64,000 bases of DNA from IMG/VR virus record IMGVR_UViG_3300029286_000009, positions 186,001 to 250,000 of that record. The stretch is one strand, 5' to 3'. The position numbers were made by a program, and so were the translations under genes. Below the pieces are notes generated by a model. The model searched no databases and was not told the origin of the DNA. It saw only the letters and a list, made by a program, of their open reading frames with translations. Position 1 is the stretch's first letter. Each line of letters begins with the position of its first letter. Below, in pieces: positions 39,013 through 48,614 of this stretch. Origin of the DNA: a virus.

Positions 39013-39226
39013 AGGCGGGGGCTTGAAAGAGCCTTGGTTGACTAGGGGGCATTAATTTGCAGCAGTTGAGAACCAGAAATACATACACACCCCAAAATAT
39101 TCCGCACGTTTCGGGCGACTGTGGTTGGACATTAAAAGTCCTGGTGGGTAGGGACGGTGTGTCCAGCTTAAAAACGGTTTCCAACAATCCCGATGCGGTC
39201 CCAACCTCAGAAAAGAGGAGCGAAAC
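39003..39226 (+). ncRNA. IscB guide RNA (omega RNA), inferred
   Basis: The 220 bases between the left-end hairpin and iscB have no frame and show pairing (GTCAACC/GGTTGAC, GGCT/AGCC, GGCGGGGG). In the IscB family the omega RNA is upstream of the gene, with the guide at its 5' end beyond the left boundary. Existence inferred from family knowledge and position. Confidence 0.55.
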
Positions 39227-40435
39227 TTGAGAGTATTTGTTAAAAATCAAAAAGGTAATCCATTAATGCCGACTACTCCAAGAGGAGCAAGAGTGCTTCT
39301 CTGTGCAGGGAAAGCGGTAGTGGTTAAACGAACACCGTTCACTATCCAACTCACAGCAGCAACTGGCGAGACAAAACAGCCTGTCGTCTTAGGTGTAGAC
39401 AGCGGCTTCACTCACGTCGGTTTATCTGCGGTATCAGACAGGGCTGAATTGTATGCGGCAGAAGTCTTATTACGCACCGACATGGTTAAGCTCAATGCCG
39501 AACGAGCAATGTATCGACGTAACAGGCGAAGTCGCAAGACATGGTACCGTCAACCGAGGTTCCTTAATAGGTCGAAACCGAAGGGTTGGTTGGCACCTAG
39601 TATTCAGCACAAACTAGACTCACATAAGAAGTTGATCGACAAGGTAAAAGGACTGCTGCCAATCACCAAGGTTGTTATTGAGGTTGCCGCATTTGATATT
39701 CAGAAGATTAAAAATCCTGAGATATTCGGCGAAGGCTACCAGAATGGTGAGCAGTCCGGTTTTTGGAATGTCAGGGAGTATGTATTTCACAGGGACAGCC
39801 ACAAGTGCCAAGCTCCAAAGTGTAATCATAAAGACAAAATACTTAACGTCCATCATGTTGTTAGCCGGCAGACAGGCGGTGATAGACCCCATAATCTAAT
39901 TACACTTTGTGAAACCTGTCACAAGAGTCACCATAAAAAAGCACTAGACCTTAAGATCAATGCGGGAAACGGATTCAAAGCAGAAACGTTCATGTCAATG
40001 GTAAGGTGGAGATTAACTCAGGACACAGGCTCACAACACACATTTGGTTATATCACAAAAACAAATCGCATTGCTGCACGTTTAGAGAAGTCTCATATCA
40101 ACGATGCTTTCATTATTGCAGGTGGTGGACAGAATCGGACCACAGCATTAACGATCAAACAAGTAAGAAAGTGCAATCGCAAACTATACAAAGGCAGCCG
40201 AAGCCACATCAGGAATACTGCCCCACGTGAAATATTAGGTTATCGACGCTTCGATAAGGTGAAGTGGGGTCGTGTTGAAGCCTTTATTTTCGGAAGACGA
40301 TCCACTGGCAATTTCGATATCAGGGACGGCAACGGGAAAAGTCTCCACAAATCTATTAACGCAAAACACATTAGGTTGCTGGAAAGAGCTTCAACAAGCT
40401 TGATTTCCAGAACCTCACTTCCTCCCCAGTGCTAA
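39227..40435 (+). CDS. iscB: IscB RNA-guided nuclease (RuvC + HNH)
   Basis: 402 residues, TTG start after AGAGGAGCGAAAC. The N-terminal PLMP motif (12-15) is the family signature. RuvC I is VLGVDSG (Asp58), RuvC II VVIEVA (Glu152), HNH is inserted at about 190-240 (CQAPKCN, HH 209-210, CETCHKSH), RuvC III is SHINDAF (Asp293). All catalytic residues are present. IscB is the ancestor-type of Cas9 and cuts DNA with an omega RNA from the element's left end. The C-terminal segment FGRRSTGNFDIRDG is also in the remnant at 17.6 kb. Confidence 0.9.
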   Translation: MRVFVKNQKGNPLMPTTPRGARVLLCAGKAVVVKRTPFTIQLTAATGETKQPVVLGVDSGFTHVGLSAVSDRAELYAAEVLLRTDMVKLNAERAMYRRNRRSRKTWYRQPRFLNRSKPKGWLAPSIQHKLDSHKKLIDKVKGLLPITKVVIEVAAFDIQKIKNPEIFGEGYQNGEQSGFWNVREYVFHRDSHKCQAPKCNHKDKILNVHHVVSRQTGGDRPHNLITLCETCHKSHHKKALDLKINAGNGFKAETFMSMVRWRLTQDTGSQHTFGYITKTNRIAARLEKSHINDAFIIAGGGQNRTTALTIKQVRKCNRKLYKGSRSHIRNTAPREILGYRRFDKVKWGRVEAFIFGRRSTGNFDIRDGNGKSLHKSINAKHIRLLERASTSLISRTSLPPQC

Positions 40436-40463
40436 AGCACGGGGTATCCGTGAGGAATATTCG

Positions 40464-40991
40464 ATGAGTCTTGATTATATAGAATCTTTATTTGATATTC
40501 TGGATGGCAAGGTAAACTTTTCCAATGTTGGGAAGAAGAAACGCGGGCGTAAAGCAGGTTATAAGCATTCTCAAGAAACTATAGAGAAGATAGCAGACCA
40601 GATGCGTAATCGCACTAAAACTGAGGAGGAGAAGAAAAAAATATCACAATCTTTACAAGGCATCCCCAAATCTAAAAGTACACGTAGAAAAATTTCTAGG
40701 TCTAAAAAGGGGGATAATCCTGTTAAAATTTCTGATGATTTACTCTCAGCATACAATGGAGCAAAAAGGGAAAAAGATGTTTCTACATCGACTGCAGAAT
40801 GGTTAGAAAGGTGTGGACACAATAGAGTTGAGTTGTGCGAGTGGATTAAGGCTCACTCCGATGAATTTAATGAATTTGGATTTGATGAATTTGAGAATGA
40901 GGCTGGGGATATATATACTGAGAAACTTCTAAATGAAGGGTTTTATAAAGAGTCCCCTATTGACCAAGATGCACACAATGAGGATAAGTAA
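40464..40991 (+). CDS. NUMOD3-repeat protein before small terminase
   Basis: 175 residues, start codon supplied by the IscB element right end (TGAGGA, 8 bases, ATG). Residues about 25-85 contain repeats of the NUMOD3 type (GYKHSQETIEKIADQMRNRT, then KKISQSLQGIPKSKSTRRKI, then SRSKKG), short DNA-binding modules usually found in homing endonucleases. The C-terminal half is acidic and helical and has no nuclease motif. It overlaps the next gene by one base. Confidence 0.6.
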   Translation: MSLDYIESLFDILDGKVNFSNVGKKKRGRKAGYKHSQETIEKIADQMRNRTKTEEEKKKISQSLQGIPKSKSTRRKISRSKKGDNPVKISDDLLSAYNGAKREKDVSTSTAEWLERCGHNRVELCEWIKAHSDEFNEFGFDEFENEAGDIYTEKLLNEGFYKESPIDQDAHNEDK

Positions 40992-41620
40992 TGGCTGGTG
41001 ATAAACCCCAAAAGGGCATTAGGAATAAAGTGAATTATAATCCTAAGTCCAGAAACAATCTCACTCAGTATACACGACCAAAGACAGAGGCTGAAAAGAA
41101 GAAGCTTCTTAAGTCTATTGCGGCTGAAGCTGAGATAGATCTCGAATTATTAGAAGTTATTGTTCCAACAAAGAAGGTTTTTACGGATGAGGAGCAGAAG
41201 CGTTTTCTTAAACTTGTAAAATTGCATCTTACAGAATTAACAGAACAGGGAGCTAAGGTTACGACACAGGATATGCAGGCTTTGGCAAGTCTCTGTAAGA
41301 ATCTAGTAATGGAAGACCGGCTTCTGGAAGACGCCAAGACAAAGTTTAAGCAAGATCCCACTGCAATTGTCAATGTCATGGCGGCGGTGGATAAACTGAA
41401 GAAGGCAAATGAGAAACTTTCTGAGAGCTTGGCGACAAATAGGAATATAAGAGTAGATCCCAAGAGGGGGAGCAATATTACTATTCTTGATATTCTGGAA
41501 GCTTATGAATCAGAAACATTCGGTAGTGCAGAAGAACGGCTAGCTGTACTTGAGGCAGAGGAAGAGGAATTGGCAGGGGAAGATAAGTATGTCACGACTA
41601 TTGATGATATGATTAGGTAA
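40991..41620 (+). CDS. Probable terminase small subunit
   Basis: 209 residues. A basic disordered N-terminus and long helical, coiled-coil-like middle (DKLKKANEKLSESLATNRNI) with an acidic C-terminus. It directly precedes the large terminase gene. Assigned by position and character; no strong motif. Confidence 0.5.
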   Translation: MAGDKPQKGIRNKVNYNPKSRNNLTQYTRPKTEAEKKKLLKSIAAEAEIDLELLEVIVPTKKVFTDEEQKRFLKLVKLHLTELTEQGAKVTTQDMQALASLCKNLVMEDRLLEDAKTKFKQDPTAIVNVMAAVDKLKKANEKLSESLATNRNIRVDPKRGSNITILDILEAYESETFGSAEERLAVLEAEEEELAGEDKYVTTIDDMIR

Positions 41621-41626
41621 CTTGCC

Positions 41627-43399
41627 ATGGCTTTTGAACAATTAGAAAAACAATTTGGTACAAAATGTAAAGAACTTATAGAGATATGGAAGAGATACCC
41701 CTCCTTGGCTGCTAAAGACCTCCTATACAACCCCCTGTCATCCAATCCCGACGAAAACTTCTCTCTATCCCCCATTCAACGCGTTGTGACTAACCGAATA
41801 TGGCATGCTCGTAATAGTATTACTGTAGCTTGCCGTGGTTTTGGTAAGACATTTGATGCTGCTACTATGGGTATTTTATCTGCACTTCTCAATCCGGGAC
41901 GAAGAGTGGGATGTATGTCAGCTTCTTTTCGTCAGGCTAAACAGATATTTGAGGAGGTTTCTAATATATGGAATAGGTCTCCTCTCTTACAGGCATGTAC
42001 TGATCGTGCACCTGTCATAGCTAATGATGCTTGTACACTGGTATTTAAAGCTGTGCCTGGGCATAACCCCTCTAAGATGATCGGTCTTCCGCTTGCGGAT
42101 GGGCAAAAGGTCAGGGGGGCGCGTATGCATACACTGATGCTGGATGAAGTTTGTGTCATCCCAGAAAATACTTTTCAAACTGTTCTCCGCCCCTTTGCTG
42201 CTACATCTATGGAGCCCACCAAACAGACCCGGTTGGCTAAAGAACGTAGACGTATTATGGGCCTTAATCTATCTGAGGATAAGAAGCAAGAAATGTTAGA
42301 CTTATTATCGGGGCGGTCTTCAGTTAACCAGATACATATGTTTACATCGGGATATTATTCTTTTAATTGGGTGTATAATCTGTATTGCAAATATTCAGAC
42401 CGTATGCATGGTATTAAGCGGGGTGCCATAGATGGTTTAGATGATGGTTATACTGATAATCCTCTTCATTATGCTACCTTCCAAATTCCTTATTGGTCTT
42501 TAGAAGAAGGATGGTTGTCTGAGGGTGGTTTATCTGATGCTCGCCGTGACATGTCCTCTATTCAGTTCAGAATGGAATATGAGGCTGCCTGGATATCTGA
42601 TAGTGGTGGGTTCTTTAAGATATCTGACATAGAACAATGTCGTGCTGAGAATTTAGGTATAGACTTGCAAATGCGTCCTTACGGGGATCCTGGAAGACAG
42701 TATATTATGACACTTGACCCTGCTCGTACCTCTGATGCTTTCGCTATTGTCATTTCTGAAGTTGACCCCACGTTCGGACTCAAGATATCTCATATGGAGC
42801 AGCATTTCAAGGTTCCCACCCCCAAAATTGTTGAACGTATACTCCAGCTTACTAGTAAATTTAATATTGTTGAAATTGGGATGGATCGAGGCGGCGGTGG
42901 CCAAACTGTAGCTGACTATTTGGCACATGGTAATGTTGAATTTTCTCCAATCTTTGATAAGGATGATGAACGATATAGGGGAATGCGTGGGCGACATATT
43001 TTACAACTTATAGATTTTAGTCCAACGTGGATTGAGAATGCAAATCATAATGCGAATTTCTTGTTAGAACGAAGAAAAGTAGCTTTTCCGAAGCGCCCAA
43101 TGGAAGGTGCGTCTTCCTCAAGTAAACTGGATGAACTTGATAGGAATGTAAAAATCGTTGAGCAATTAATCATGCAGCTGATTAGTATACAGATATCTGA
43201 AACTAGAACAGGGAAAGCTCATTTTGATTTACCTGAAACTGGTGGTGGGTTTGTAAAGCATAAAGATTTATATTCAGCATTTATTATGGCGTGTGATTTA
43301 GTATATAATAAAATTCAATCAAGTCTATTACCTACGGTTAATATGCCCTTACTAGGCATAATTACACCAAGGATGAATATGGGCGGAGGATACTACTAA
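41627..43399 (+). CDS. terL: Terminase large subunit (TerL)
   Basis: 590 residues, the usual length. ATPase: Walker A CRGFGKTF (69-76), Walker B TLMLDEV (169-175), and a coupling motif TSGYYS about 240-245. RuvC-like nuclease: TLDPA (Asp364), EIGMDRGGGGQ (Asp420) and a final Asp near HKDLYSAFIMACD. It cuts and packages DNA into proheads with the portal. Order small terminase-TerL-portal supports it. Confidence 0.95.
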   Translation: MAFEQLEKQFGTKCKELIEIWKRYPSLAAKDLLYNPLSSNPDENFSLSPIQRVVTNRIWHARNSITVACRGFGKTFDAATMGILSALLNPGRRVGCMSASFRQAKQIFEEVSNIWNRSPLLQACTDRAPVIANDACTLVFKAVPGHNPSKMIGLPLADGQKVRGARMHTLMLDEVCVIPENTFQTVLRPFAATSMEPTKQTRLAKERRRIMGLNLSEDKKQEMLDLLSGRSSVNQIHMFTSGYYSFNWVYNLYCKYSDRMHGIKRGAIDGLDDGYTDNPLHYATFQIPYWSLEEGWLSEGGLSDARRDMSSIQFRMEYEAAWISDSGGFFKISDIEQCRAENLGIDLQMRPYGDPGRQYIMTLDPARTSDAFAIVISEVDPTFGLKISHMEQHFKVPTPKIVERILQLTSKFNIVEIGMDRGGGGQTVADYLAHGNVEFSPIFDKDDERYRGMRGRHILQLIDFSPTWIENANHNANFLLERRKVAFPKRPMEGASSSSKLDELDRNVKIVEQLIMQLISIQISETRTGKAHFDLPETGGGFVKHKDLYSAFIMACDLVYNKIQSSLLPTVNMPLLGIITPRMNMGGGYY

Positions 43400-45414
43400 T
43401 GGCTAAGAGGATTGTTGCAAAGGCAAAAAAAGAGGTTCAGGCGTTTCTAAATGATTACCCCGATGCGGAATTTGCGGGAGCACAAAAGGCAGAGGATGGT
43501 ACAACTAAGTTAATATTTCGTCCTAGGCTTGCTGTGTTAGCCCCTGAAGAACAACCAGCATTGGCACGTGACGGGAGACATGTTCCACCCGAGATAAGAG
43601 TTAAGCAGCGTGCTATAGCTGAAATCACTTACCGAGACGCACTTATACATTCCGATCTTGATCTTGCTAAACCTGACATCACTTCTGAGCACCCCAAGAA
43701 AATTTATAATAGAATATTTGGGTATTATCGTAGTATGGACGTTTTTGGATCGTATATTGACGTCAAAGCAGATCTCGCCGTGTCTGGTTTTGAGAATGAT
43801 TGCGAGGATATGGCTATTAAAGAGTTCTATGATAATTGGTGCCAGGATGTTGATCTGGAGCAAGTTTTGGAATGGATATATCACGAGTTTTTTACTTCCG
43901 GATTAGTTCGTACCTATAAGGTGGTAGGGCGTTATGAACCTCAGGTTAATACATTGTCGGAGGTCAAGAAGCCCCCGCAACCCGCGACTCCCAAGAGACA
44001 AGAGGGGGAAGATGACTTGGATTATAAGTTGCAAAGACAAATGTGGCTACAAGGGCAGATACCGGATTATATACCAGAAGCAGAGAATCTAAAAGAGTAT
44101 GCTGCAAGAAAGAAGCGTTGGTCTAAGGGTTTTATCCCGATTGCGTACACCGTATTAAACCCCCAGGCTGTAGAACTGGTAGGTCCTCCAGATTTTAATC
44201 AAACCCGTGTGGTTTTGCACCCATCAGACGAAATGTCGGAACTGGTGAAACGAGAGAGTATTACAGGGAAAATTACCGATGCGGAGAAATCCATACTAGA
44301 GAGTATGCCCCCAGAGATAAAGCATGCTATTAAGGAAGGTAAGCCAATAGAGCTTGATCCGGATTTTGTGGGGGCGATAGATAATAGGCGACGTCCTTAC
44401 GAAAAGTATGCTATTAATCCCATGGTCAGAGCTCTAGAGGCTGTAGAATATAAGAAATCTTTACGCGAGGCTGACTATAGTACAATAGATGGTATTACGT
44501 CAGAAATATTAGTAATTACTGTCGGCGATAAAGACAATCCTGTTTTGCGTGTGGATGACTTGAAAAAAGTTTCGGATTTATTTAATACAGCACAGAAAGC
44601 TTTTCAGGTGGTTTGGAACCATACTCTAAAAGTAGAAAGAGTGTCCGCGCAAAACGTAGACCAAATCTTTGGGGCGGATAAATTTGAACAAGCTGAAAGA
44701 GATATTTCAGGGTCAATGCGGGTTCCTAGGGCCCTGTTAGATGGTCTGGTAATTGGTAATACCAGTAAAGAAGCCATGTCTATGGCTGTTAAGTCCCTGA
44801 CTGCAGAGATTGCTTTTGCACGTCGACAAGTTACGCGGTGGCTGTATAAAGAGTATAAAGCTATTGCAGATGCGTATGGATTTAAGCGCATCCCTTCTAT
44901 TCGTTGGGACGATATGATTTTAAAAGATGAATTAGCTATGAAGACCCTAGTAATGTCTTTGGTAGATAGGCGTATTATCTCTTATGAAACCGCACACAAA
45001 CTGCTTGGATTTGATCCAGAGTTTGAAAAAAAGATGCTTACCAAAGAAAAGAAAGATGTTATTGATGGGAACTTTGGTATTCTCGGGTCTCCTTACCAAC
45101 AGGGTGCTGGTAATAGCGGAGATAGTCAAGACAAGCAAAAAACACCATCCGGCACGCCCTCGGAGGGCCGTCCGAAAGGTCAGCCTGCACCTAAGACCCC
45201 GGCACCAGCGACCCCAGAAGGAAAAACGAAGCATATAATTAAGAAAGAGGTAAGAACTATAAAGAAGGAAGAGATACACCGCCAAGCAGCTAGCATAGCA
45301 GAGCTGTTTGATGAGCAGGAATTGAACTCTTTAGAAACACTTATCAAGGCAATAAGGGAGATTAAGGGTATAGAATTAGGTAGCCTGGTAAATCAGGAAG
45401 AGGGGTTGGTATGA
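43399..45414 (+). CDS. Portal protein
   Basis: 671 residues, TAATG junction with terL. Contains a portal-type central region (KVERVSAQNVDQIFGADKFE, then SMRVPRALLDGLVIGNTSKE and AMSMAVKSLTAEIAFARRQV) typical of long-tail phage portals, plus a low-complexity PKGQPAPKTPAPATPEGK segment near the C-terminus. It forms the dodecameric DNA gateway of the head. Order TerL-portal-protease. Confidence 0.9.
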   Translation: MAKRIVAKAKKEVQAFLNDYPDAEFAGAQKAEDGTTKLIFRPRLAVLAPEEQPALARDGRHVPPEIRVKQRAIAEITYRDALIHSDLDLAKPDITSEHPKKIYNRIFGYYRSMDVFGSYIDVKADLAVSGFENDCEDMAIKEFYDNWCQDVDLEQVLEWIYHEFFTSGLVRTYKVVGRYEPQVNTLSEVKKPPQPATPKRQEGEDDLDYKLQRQMWLQGQIPDYIPEAENLKEYAARKKRWSKGFIPIAYTVLNPQAVELVGPPDFNQTRVVLHPSDEMSELVKRESITGKITDAEKSILESMPPEIKHAIKEGKPIELDPDFVGAIDNRRRPYEKYAINPMVRALEAVEYKKSLREADYSTIDGITSEILVITVGDKDNPVLRVDDLKKVSDLFNTAQKAFQVVWNHTLKVERVSAQNVDQIFGADKFEQAERDISGSMRVPRALLDGLVIGNTSKEAMSMAVKSLTAEIAFARRQVTRWLYKEYKAIADAYGFKRIPSIRWDDMILKDELAMKTLVMSLVDRRIISYETAHKLLGFDPEFEKKMLTKEKKDVIDGNFGILGSPYQQGAGNSGDSQDKQKTPSGTPSEGRPKGQPAPKTPAPATPEGKTKHIIKKEVRTIKKEEIHRQAASIAELFDEQELNSLETLIKAIREIKGIELGSLVNQEEGLV

Positions 45415-46229
45415 TGCCTGGACCTAAATTAACATTGGAAGACATAGAATTCTTGAAAAATAATAGAGATAAAATGTCTAATCGAGAACTTGCCCAAACA
45501 TTGGGGTGCTCAGTTCATACAATTATTGACAAAGTTAGAAAGTATGGATTACCTCTACACAAGGTGTCGAAGTATACACCCAATGAGCATTATTTTGATG
45601 AACTGACCCTAGAGAACTGTTACTATGGGGGGTTTATTGCAGCGGATGGGTGTATTTATCCTAGGTATAAACAACTTAGTTTTGAACTTCAGATTAGGGA
45701 TTACACCCAATTACTTAGATTTGCGTCATTAACCGAATTTGGCGGGAAAGTATATCTTAAGGAAAGGCCAAATAGGGGATGGTCCGCACAAATGTATGTG
45801 GTATGCGAAAGATGGGTGGAACAGTTAAGACACCATTTCAATATTGTTCCTAAAAAATCTCTTATTTTACAACCACCCAATCTGCAGGATGTAAATCAGA
45901 TTTTGGCGTACTCGATTGGTTATGTAGATGGTGATGGTACGGTTGGTAAGTATACCAATAACCTACAGAATAGAACAGACTGGTTTGTAGGTGCATCAGG
46001 CACTTATGAGTTACTTTCGTTTATAAAATGTGCTTTTGATGACCTTGTTCCTCCTGTAGGTAAACCAGCAAGTGTGCTTGGGATGCGTCGGGGAGGGCAG
46101 TTACAAGCGTATAGGTTTATCTACCAGATAAGGGGCAAGCGTGCGGAACATATACTGAGCAAACTCGTTAGCATTGATTGCCCACACCTTGATAGAAAAT
46201 GGAACAAAGTTAGGGAGGAATTATTATGA
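45411..46229 (+). CDS. LAGLIDADG homing endonuclease
   Basis: 272 residues. The two catalytic LAGLIDADG-type motifs are YYGGFIAADG (about 75-84) and SIGYVDGDG (about 168-176). N-terminal helix-turn-helix (MSNRELAQTLGCSVHTIIDK) adds DNA binding. It overlaps portal and protease genes by 4 bases each, so it is free-standing between two essential head genes, a classic homing position. Likely cuts a phage lacking it near this site. The related, broken gene is at 60083. Confidence 0.85.
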   Translation: MMPGPKLTLEDIEFLKNNRDKMSNRELAQTLGCSVHTIIDKVRKYGLPLHKVSKYTPNEHYFDELTLENCYYGGFIAADGCIYPRYKQLSFELQIRDYTQLLRFASLTEFGGKVYLKERPNRGWSAQMYVVCERWVEQLRHHFNIVPKKSLILQPPNLQDVNQILAYSIGYVDGDGTVGKYTNNLQNRTDWFVGASGTYELLSFIKCAFDDLVPPVGKPASVLGMRRGGQLQAYRFIYQIRGKRAEHILSKLVSIDCPHLDRKWNKVREELL

Positions 46230-47770
46230 GTAAATATCGATTATTTGGTAGTGCTCCTTACCAGATTGAGATTATGGATAAGAAGCCTAGAAAGGACATA
46301 TATAAGCACATCTCCTTTCCAGAGGTAGTTACGCCAGATTTGATTGCTTTTGCCGGCAAAATGGTAGAAAGTGGCCCTAATCTTAATCGAGCATATTTTG
46401 ACCAAGCGGAATTGGTAAAAGCACGACCCACTTTACTTAATAAAGCAATTGATATTGAGCATGAAGTAGACAAAGTAATTGGGCATATTTACCAAGGTGC
46501 GTATATCGAACGTGAATCTAACTTGTTGATAACTTCAGATAACTTTAATCCTGAAAAACATATTGATGTTGTTATAGGTGGAATAGTTTACATCGATCGG
46601 TTCCCACAGATAGAAAGTTCAATGAGTAGAAAAGCTTATGGGTTGTCTATGGAATGCTGGTTTGATGCATTTTCTTTGCTTTTGGAGAATGGTATTAAAC
46701 TGTCTTTAGAAGAGGCTGAGGCATTAGGATTAGCCGAATTTATTGAACAGTTGTTTGGTAAGTTTAAGTCCCAGGAAGATTTTGATAATGCACATAGTTT
46801 GATGGTTACATGTGCAGACCAGAGTAAAAAGAAACTTAAATTATTCAAGTTTCTTCATGATATCACGTGGGCAGGAGTAGCTGTGGTTGGTTCTCCAGCA
46901 TGTCCCAGTTGTACTGTGTTGAATATAAGTGGAAACGATGAAGATGAGATGGCAACAGCATCCCAACTCTTCTCTTTGGATCTTCGTCGTGTTGAGTCTT
47001 ATATGGAGTTAATTAGAAACAATAAAGAGATATCTCCTATAAATTTTCAGGTGATAGAAACATTAGAAAACTGCGATTGTCCTAACGACGAACAAGCAAC
47101 AGACACTTTTATCCCTTCGGCACCGCCTACTGCTAATCCCCCTACTGGGGTTGGACTTCCTCATACACCCAATGATTTCACTTCTTTTCCTGCTGCGTGC
47201 CCGCAATATCGGTTGGACGCTGATATGTGGTGTGCTTATGCAGATCAGCAGTGTGTGACAGCGGGTGATAGAACTTTTAAAGATTGTCATCGCTGGACTA
47301 AAGACCCTGTAGGACGTTGGTTGTTTGACACTAGAAGTACAAACAAAGAAGAGGACGGTTTAGTACCTAGCGGAGATGAGGAAGCCAGTACCGAAGGTGT
47401 AGTAGAAGAAGGGTGCGTTGCTTCTGTAGGTTACAAGTTGGCTGCTGCTAGTTACGCCCGTGAGGTGTGGGCTTGTGAGAACGAATCTGCTGCTATTTGG
47501 ACCACCCAGTTTATAGAGAGCTTACCTAATTCATGTTTTGCAGTTGTTGAAACCGGGTATAAAGATCATATGGACAAGAATGCACGCCACCTTCCTTTTA
47601 AGGATAGCTCAGGTAAAGTTGACTTGACACGCCTGAAGGATGCGTTAGTTAAGGCTAAGCAAATCAAGGCTGTACTAGGAAGTGATACTGATAGTGAATT
47701 AAGAAATCGAGCACAAAATCGGCTTGCACCATATGCTAAGAAGTATCTTAGTCGAGGTGAGGGGGATTAA
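46226..47770 (+). CDS. Prohead protease fused to a DUF6582-like domain
   Basis: 514 residues, ribosome site TAGGGAGGAATTATT. N-terminal protease-like region: IDIEHEVDKVIGHIYQGAYI (catalytic His candidate) and RKAYGLSMECWFDAF (catalytic Ser candidate), arranged as in herpesvirus-type prohead proteases. The C-terminal 70 residues (ARHLPFKDSSGKVDLTRLKD) match the DUF6582 pattern. A Cys-rich middle (CAYADQQCVTAGDRTFKDCH) is unusual. It would process scaffold and capsid proteins. Confidence 0.7.
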   Translation: MSKYRLFGSAPYQIEIMDKKPRKDIYKHISFPEVVTPDLIAFAGKMVESGPNLNRAYFDQAELVKARPTLLNKAIDIEHEVDKVIGHIYQGAYIERESNLLITSDNFNPEKHIDVVIGGIVYIDRFPQIESSMSRKAYGLSMECWFDAFSLLLENGIKLSLEEAEALGLAEFIEQLFGKFKSQEDFDNAHSLMVTCADQSKKKLKLFKFLHDITWAGVAVVGSPACPSCTVLNISGNDEDEMATASQLFSLDLRRVESYMELIRNNKEISPINFQVIETLENCDCPNDEQATDTFIPSAPPTANPPTGVGLPHTPNDFTSFPAACPQYRLDADMWCAYADQQCVTAGDRTFKDCHRWTKDPVGRWLFDTRSTNKEEDGLVPSGDEEASTEGVVEEGCVASVGYKLAAASYAREVWACENESAAIWTTQFIESLPNSCFAVVETGYKDHMDKNARHLPFKDSSGKVDLTRLKDALVKAKQIKAVLGSDTDSELRNRAQNRLAPYAKKYLSRGEGD

Positions 47771-47773
47771 CAA

Positions 47774-48118
47774 ATGGGAAATTTTGACTATAGTTTTGCT
47801 CCTAGAGTTGCTAATGCATTCGCGACCCCTTATCCGGCGTATGCCTGCAAGACTTTAACAGTGTCGGGTTTGTCAGTTGATTACAGTTTAAAGGATAATT
47901 CTTCATTGTTCACTATTTTGTCTGCTCCCGTGGAATTTTTGATTAAGGATATTACACAAGATATCTCTATAAAACTGAATTCAACAGACCATGATGCTGT
48001 TCCCATAGGTGTTGGTACGACATTTGGTGCTTCACCTTTTGTTACTACAGATATATATGTAACTGTATCGGGTTCATCTACCGCAACATTTACTATATTT
48101 GCTATGGGTTGGAAGTAA
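47774..48118 (+). CDS. Small virion-like protein, paralog of 48615
   Basis: 114 residues, beta-rich. Shares VDYSLKDNSSLF, then IKLNSTDHDA, FGASPF and TDIYVTVSG with the product at 48615 (VDYDLKDNTTLF, VKFNSTDNDP, FGLLPI, ENIYITAA). Gene duplication with 48119 in between. Possibly head decoration or collar protein. Confidence 0.6.
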   Translation: MGNFDYSFAPRVANAFATPYPAYACKTLTVSGLSVDYSLKDNSSLFTILSAPVEFLIKDITQDISIKLNSTDHDAVPIGVGTTFGASPFVTTDIYVTVSGSSTATFTIFAMGWK

Positions 48119-48604
48119 ATGGCAGACCGTTCTGTAGGTATTCGCACATCTGGTGCCGATACTTATGTCGCTGCATTTACAGCAGCAGAACAAGCGGAGG
48201 GTAAAGAGCGTGTAGTTCAACTTACTGGATTGACTGCTGGGAAAGTGAGCGAAAATCTAGCAAACTCTATTCGGACGGTTATAAGCGATGACGTATATGA
48301 TGCTACAACTTTTTCGGGGAGTATTGTTATTGGTGATTCAGCTTACTTAACATGTTATTTACGACATTCCAGATCGGACGGTGAATGTCTTGTAACTCCT
48401 TTACTTTGCGATAATTATGGAATAGTAATGGGTTGTTTAGATAGCCAGAAGTCCAAAGTAATGCTACCAGTTGTTAGTGGTACATCCTATTTATCGAATA
48501 ATCTTTCTTGGGCTGTTATGGAAACAGGAGCTTGGAAGGTTTTTGTTCATGTTTCGGGATTGTCTGCAGCTAACTCTGTGGACTTATGGGCTTTCACGAT
48601 ATAG
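48119..48604 (+). CDS. Small virion-like protein
   Basis: 161 residues, beginning directly after the previous stop. Beta-rich (SGSIVIGDSAYLTCYLRHSR, then CLVTPLLCDNYGIVMGC). No motif. Likely a structural protein by position. Confidence 0.55.
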   Translation: MADRSVGIRTSGADTYVAAFTAAEQAEGKERVVQLTGLTAGKVSENLANSIRTVISDDVYDATTFSGSIVIGDSAYLTCYLRHSRSDGECLVTPLLCDNYGIVMGCLDSQKSKVMLPVVSGTSYLSNNLSWAVMETGAWKVFVHVSGLSAANSVDLWAFTI

Positions 48605-48614
48605 GTAAGGATAT

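Larger units (their letters stand above)
39003..40463 (+). mobile_element. IscB element, complete
   Basis: Left end: CACGCCTAAAGGCGGGGG hairpin nested in GTCAACC/GGTTGAC (38993-39052). Right end: CCCCAGTGCTAAAGCACGGGG hairpin then TATCCGTGAGGAATATTC (40421-40463). The iscB stop lies in the right-end hairpin. No TnpA is present. The last bases, GTGAGGAATATTyGATGAG, are shared with the decayed copy at 17503 and include the start codon of the gene at 40464. Boundaries estimated. Confidence 0.75.

Noticed and set aside
41065-41475. 136-residue reverse frame
   Set aside because: Antisense to the small terminase gene, no ribosome site.
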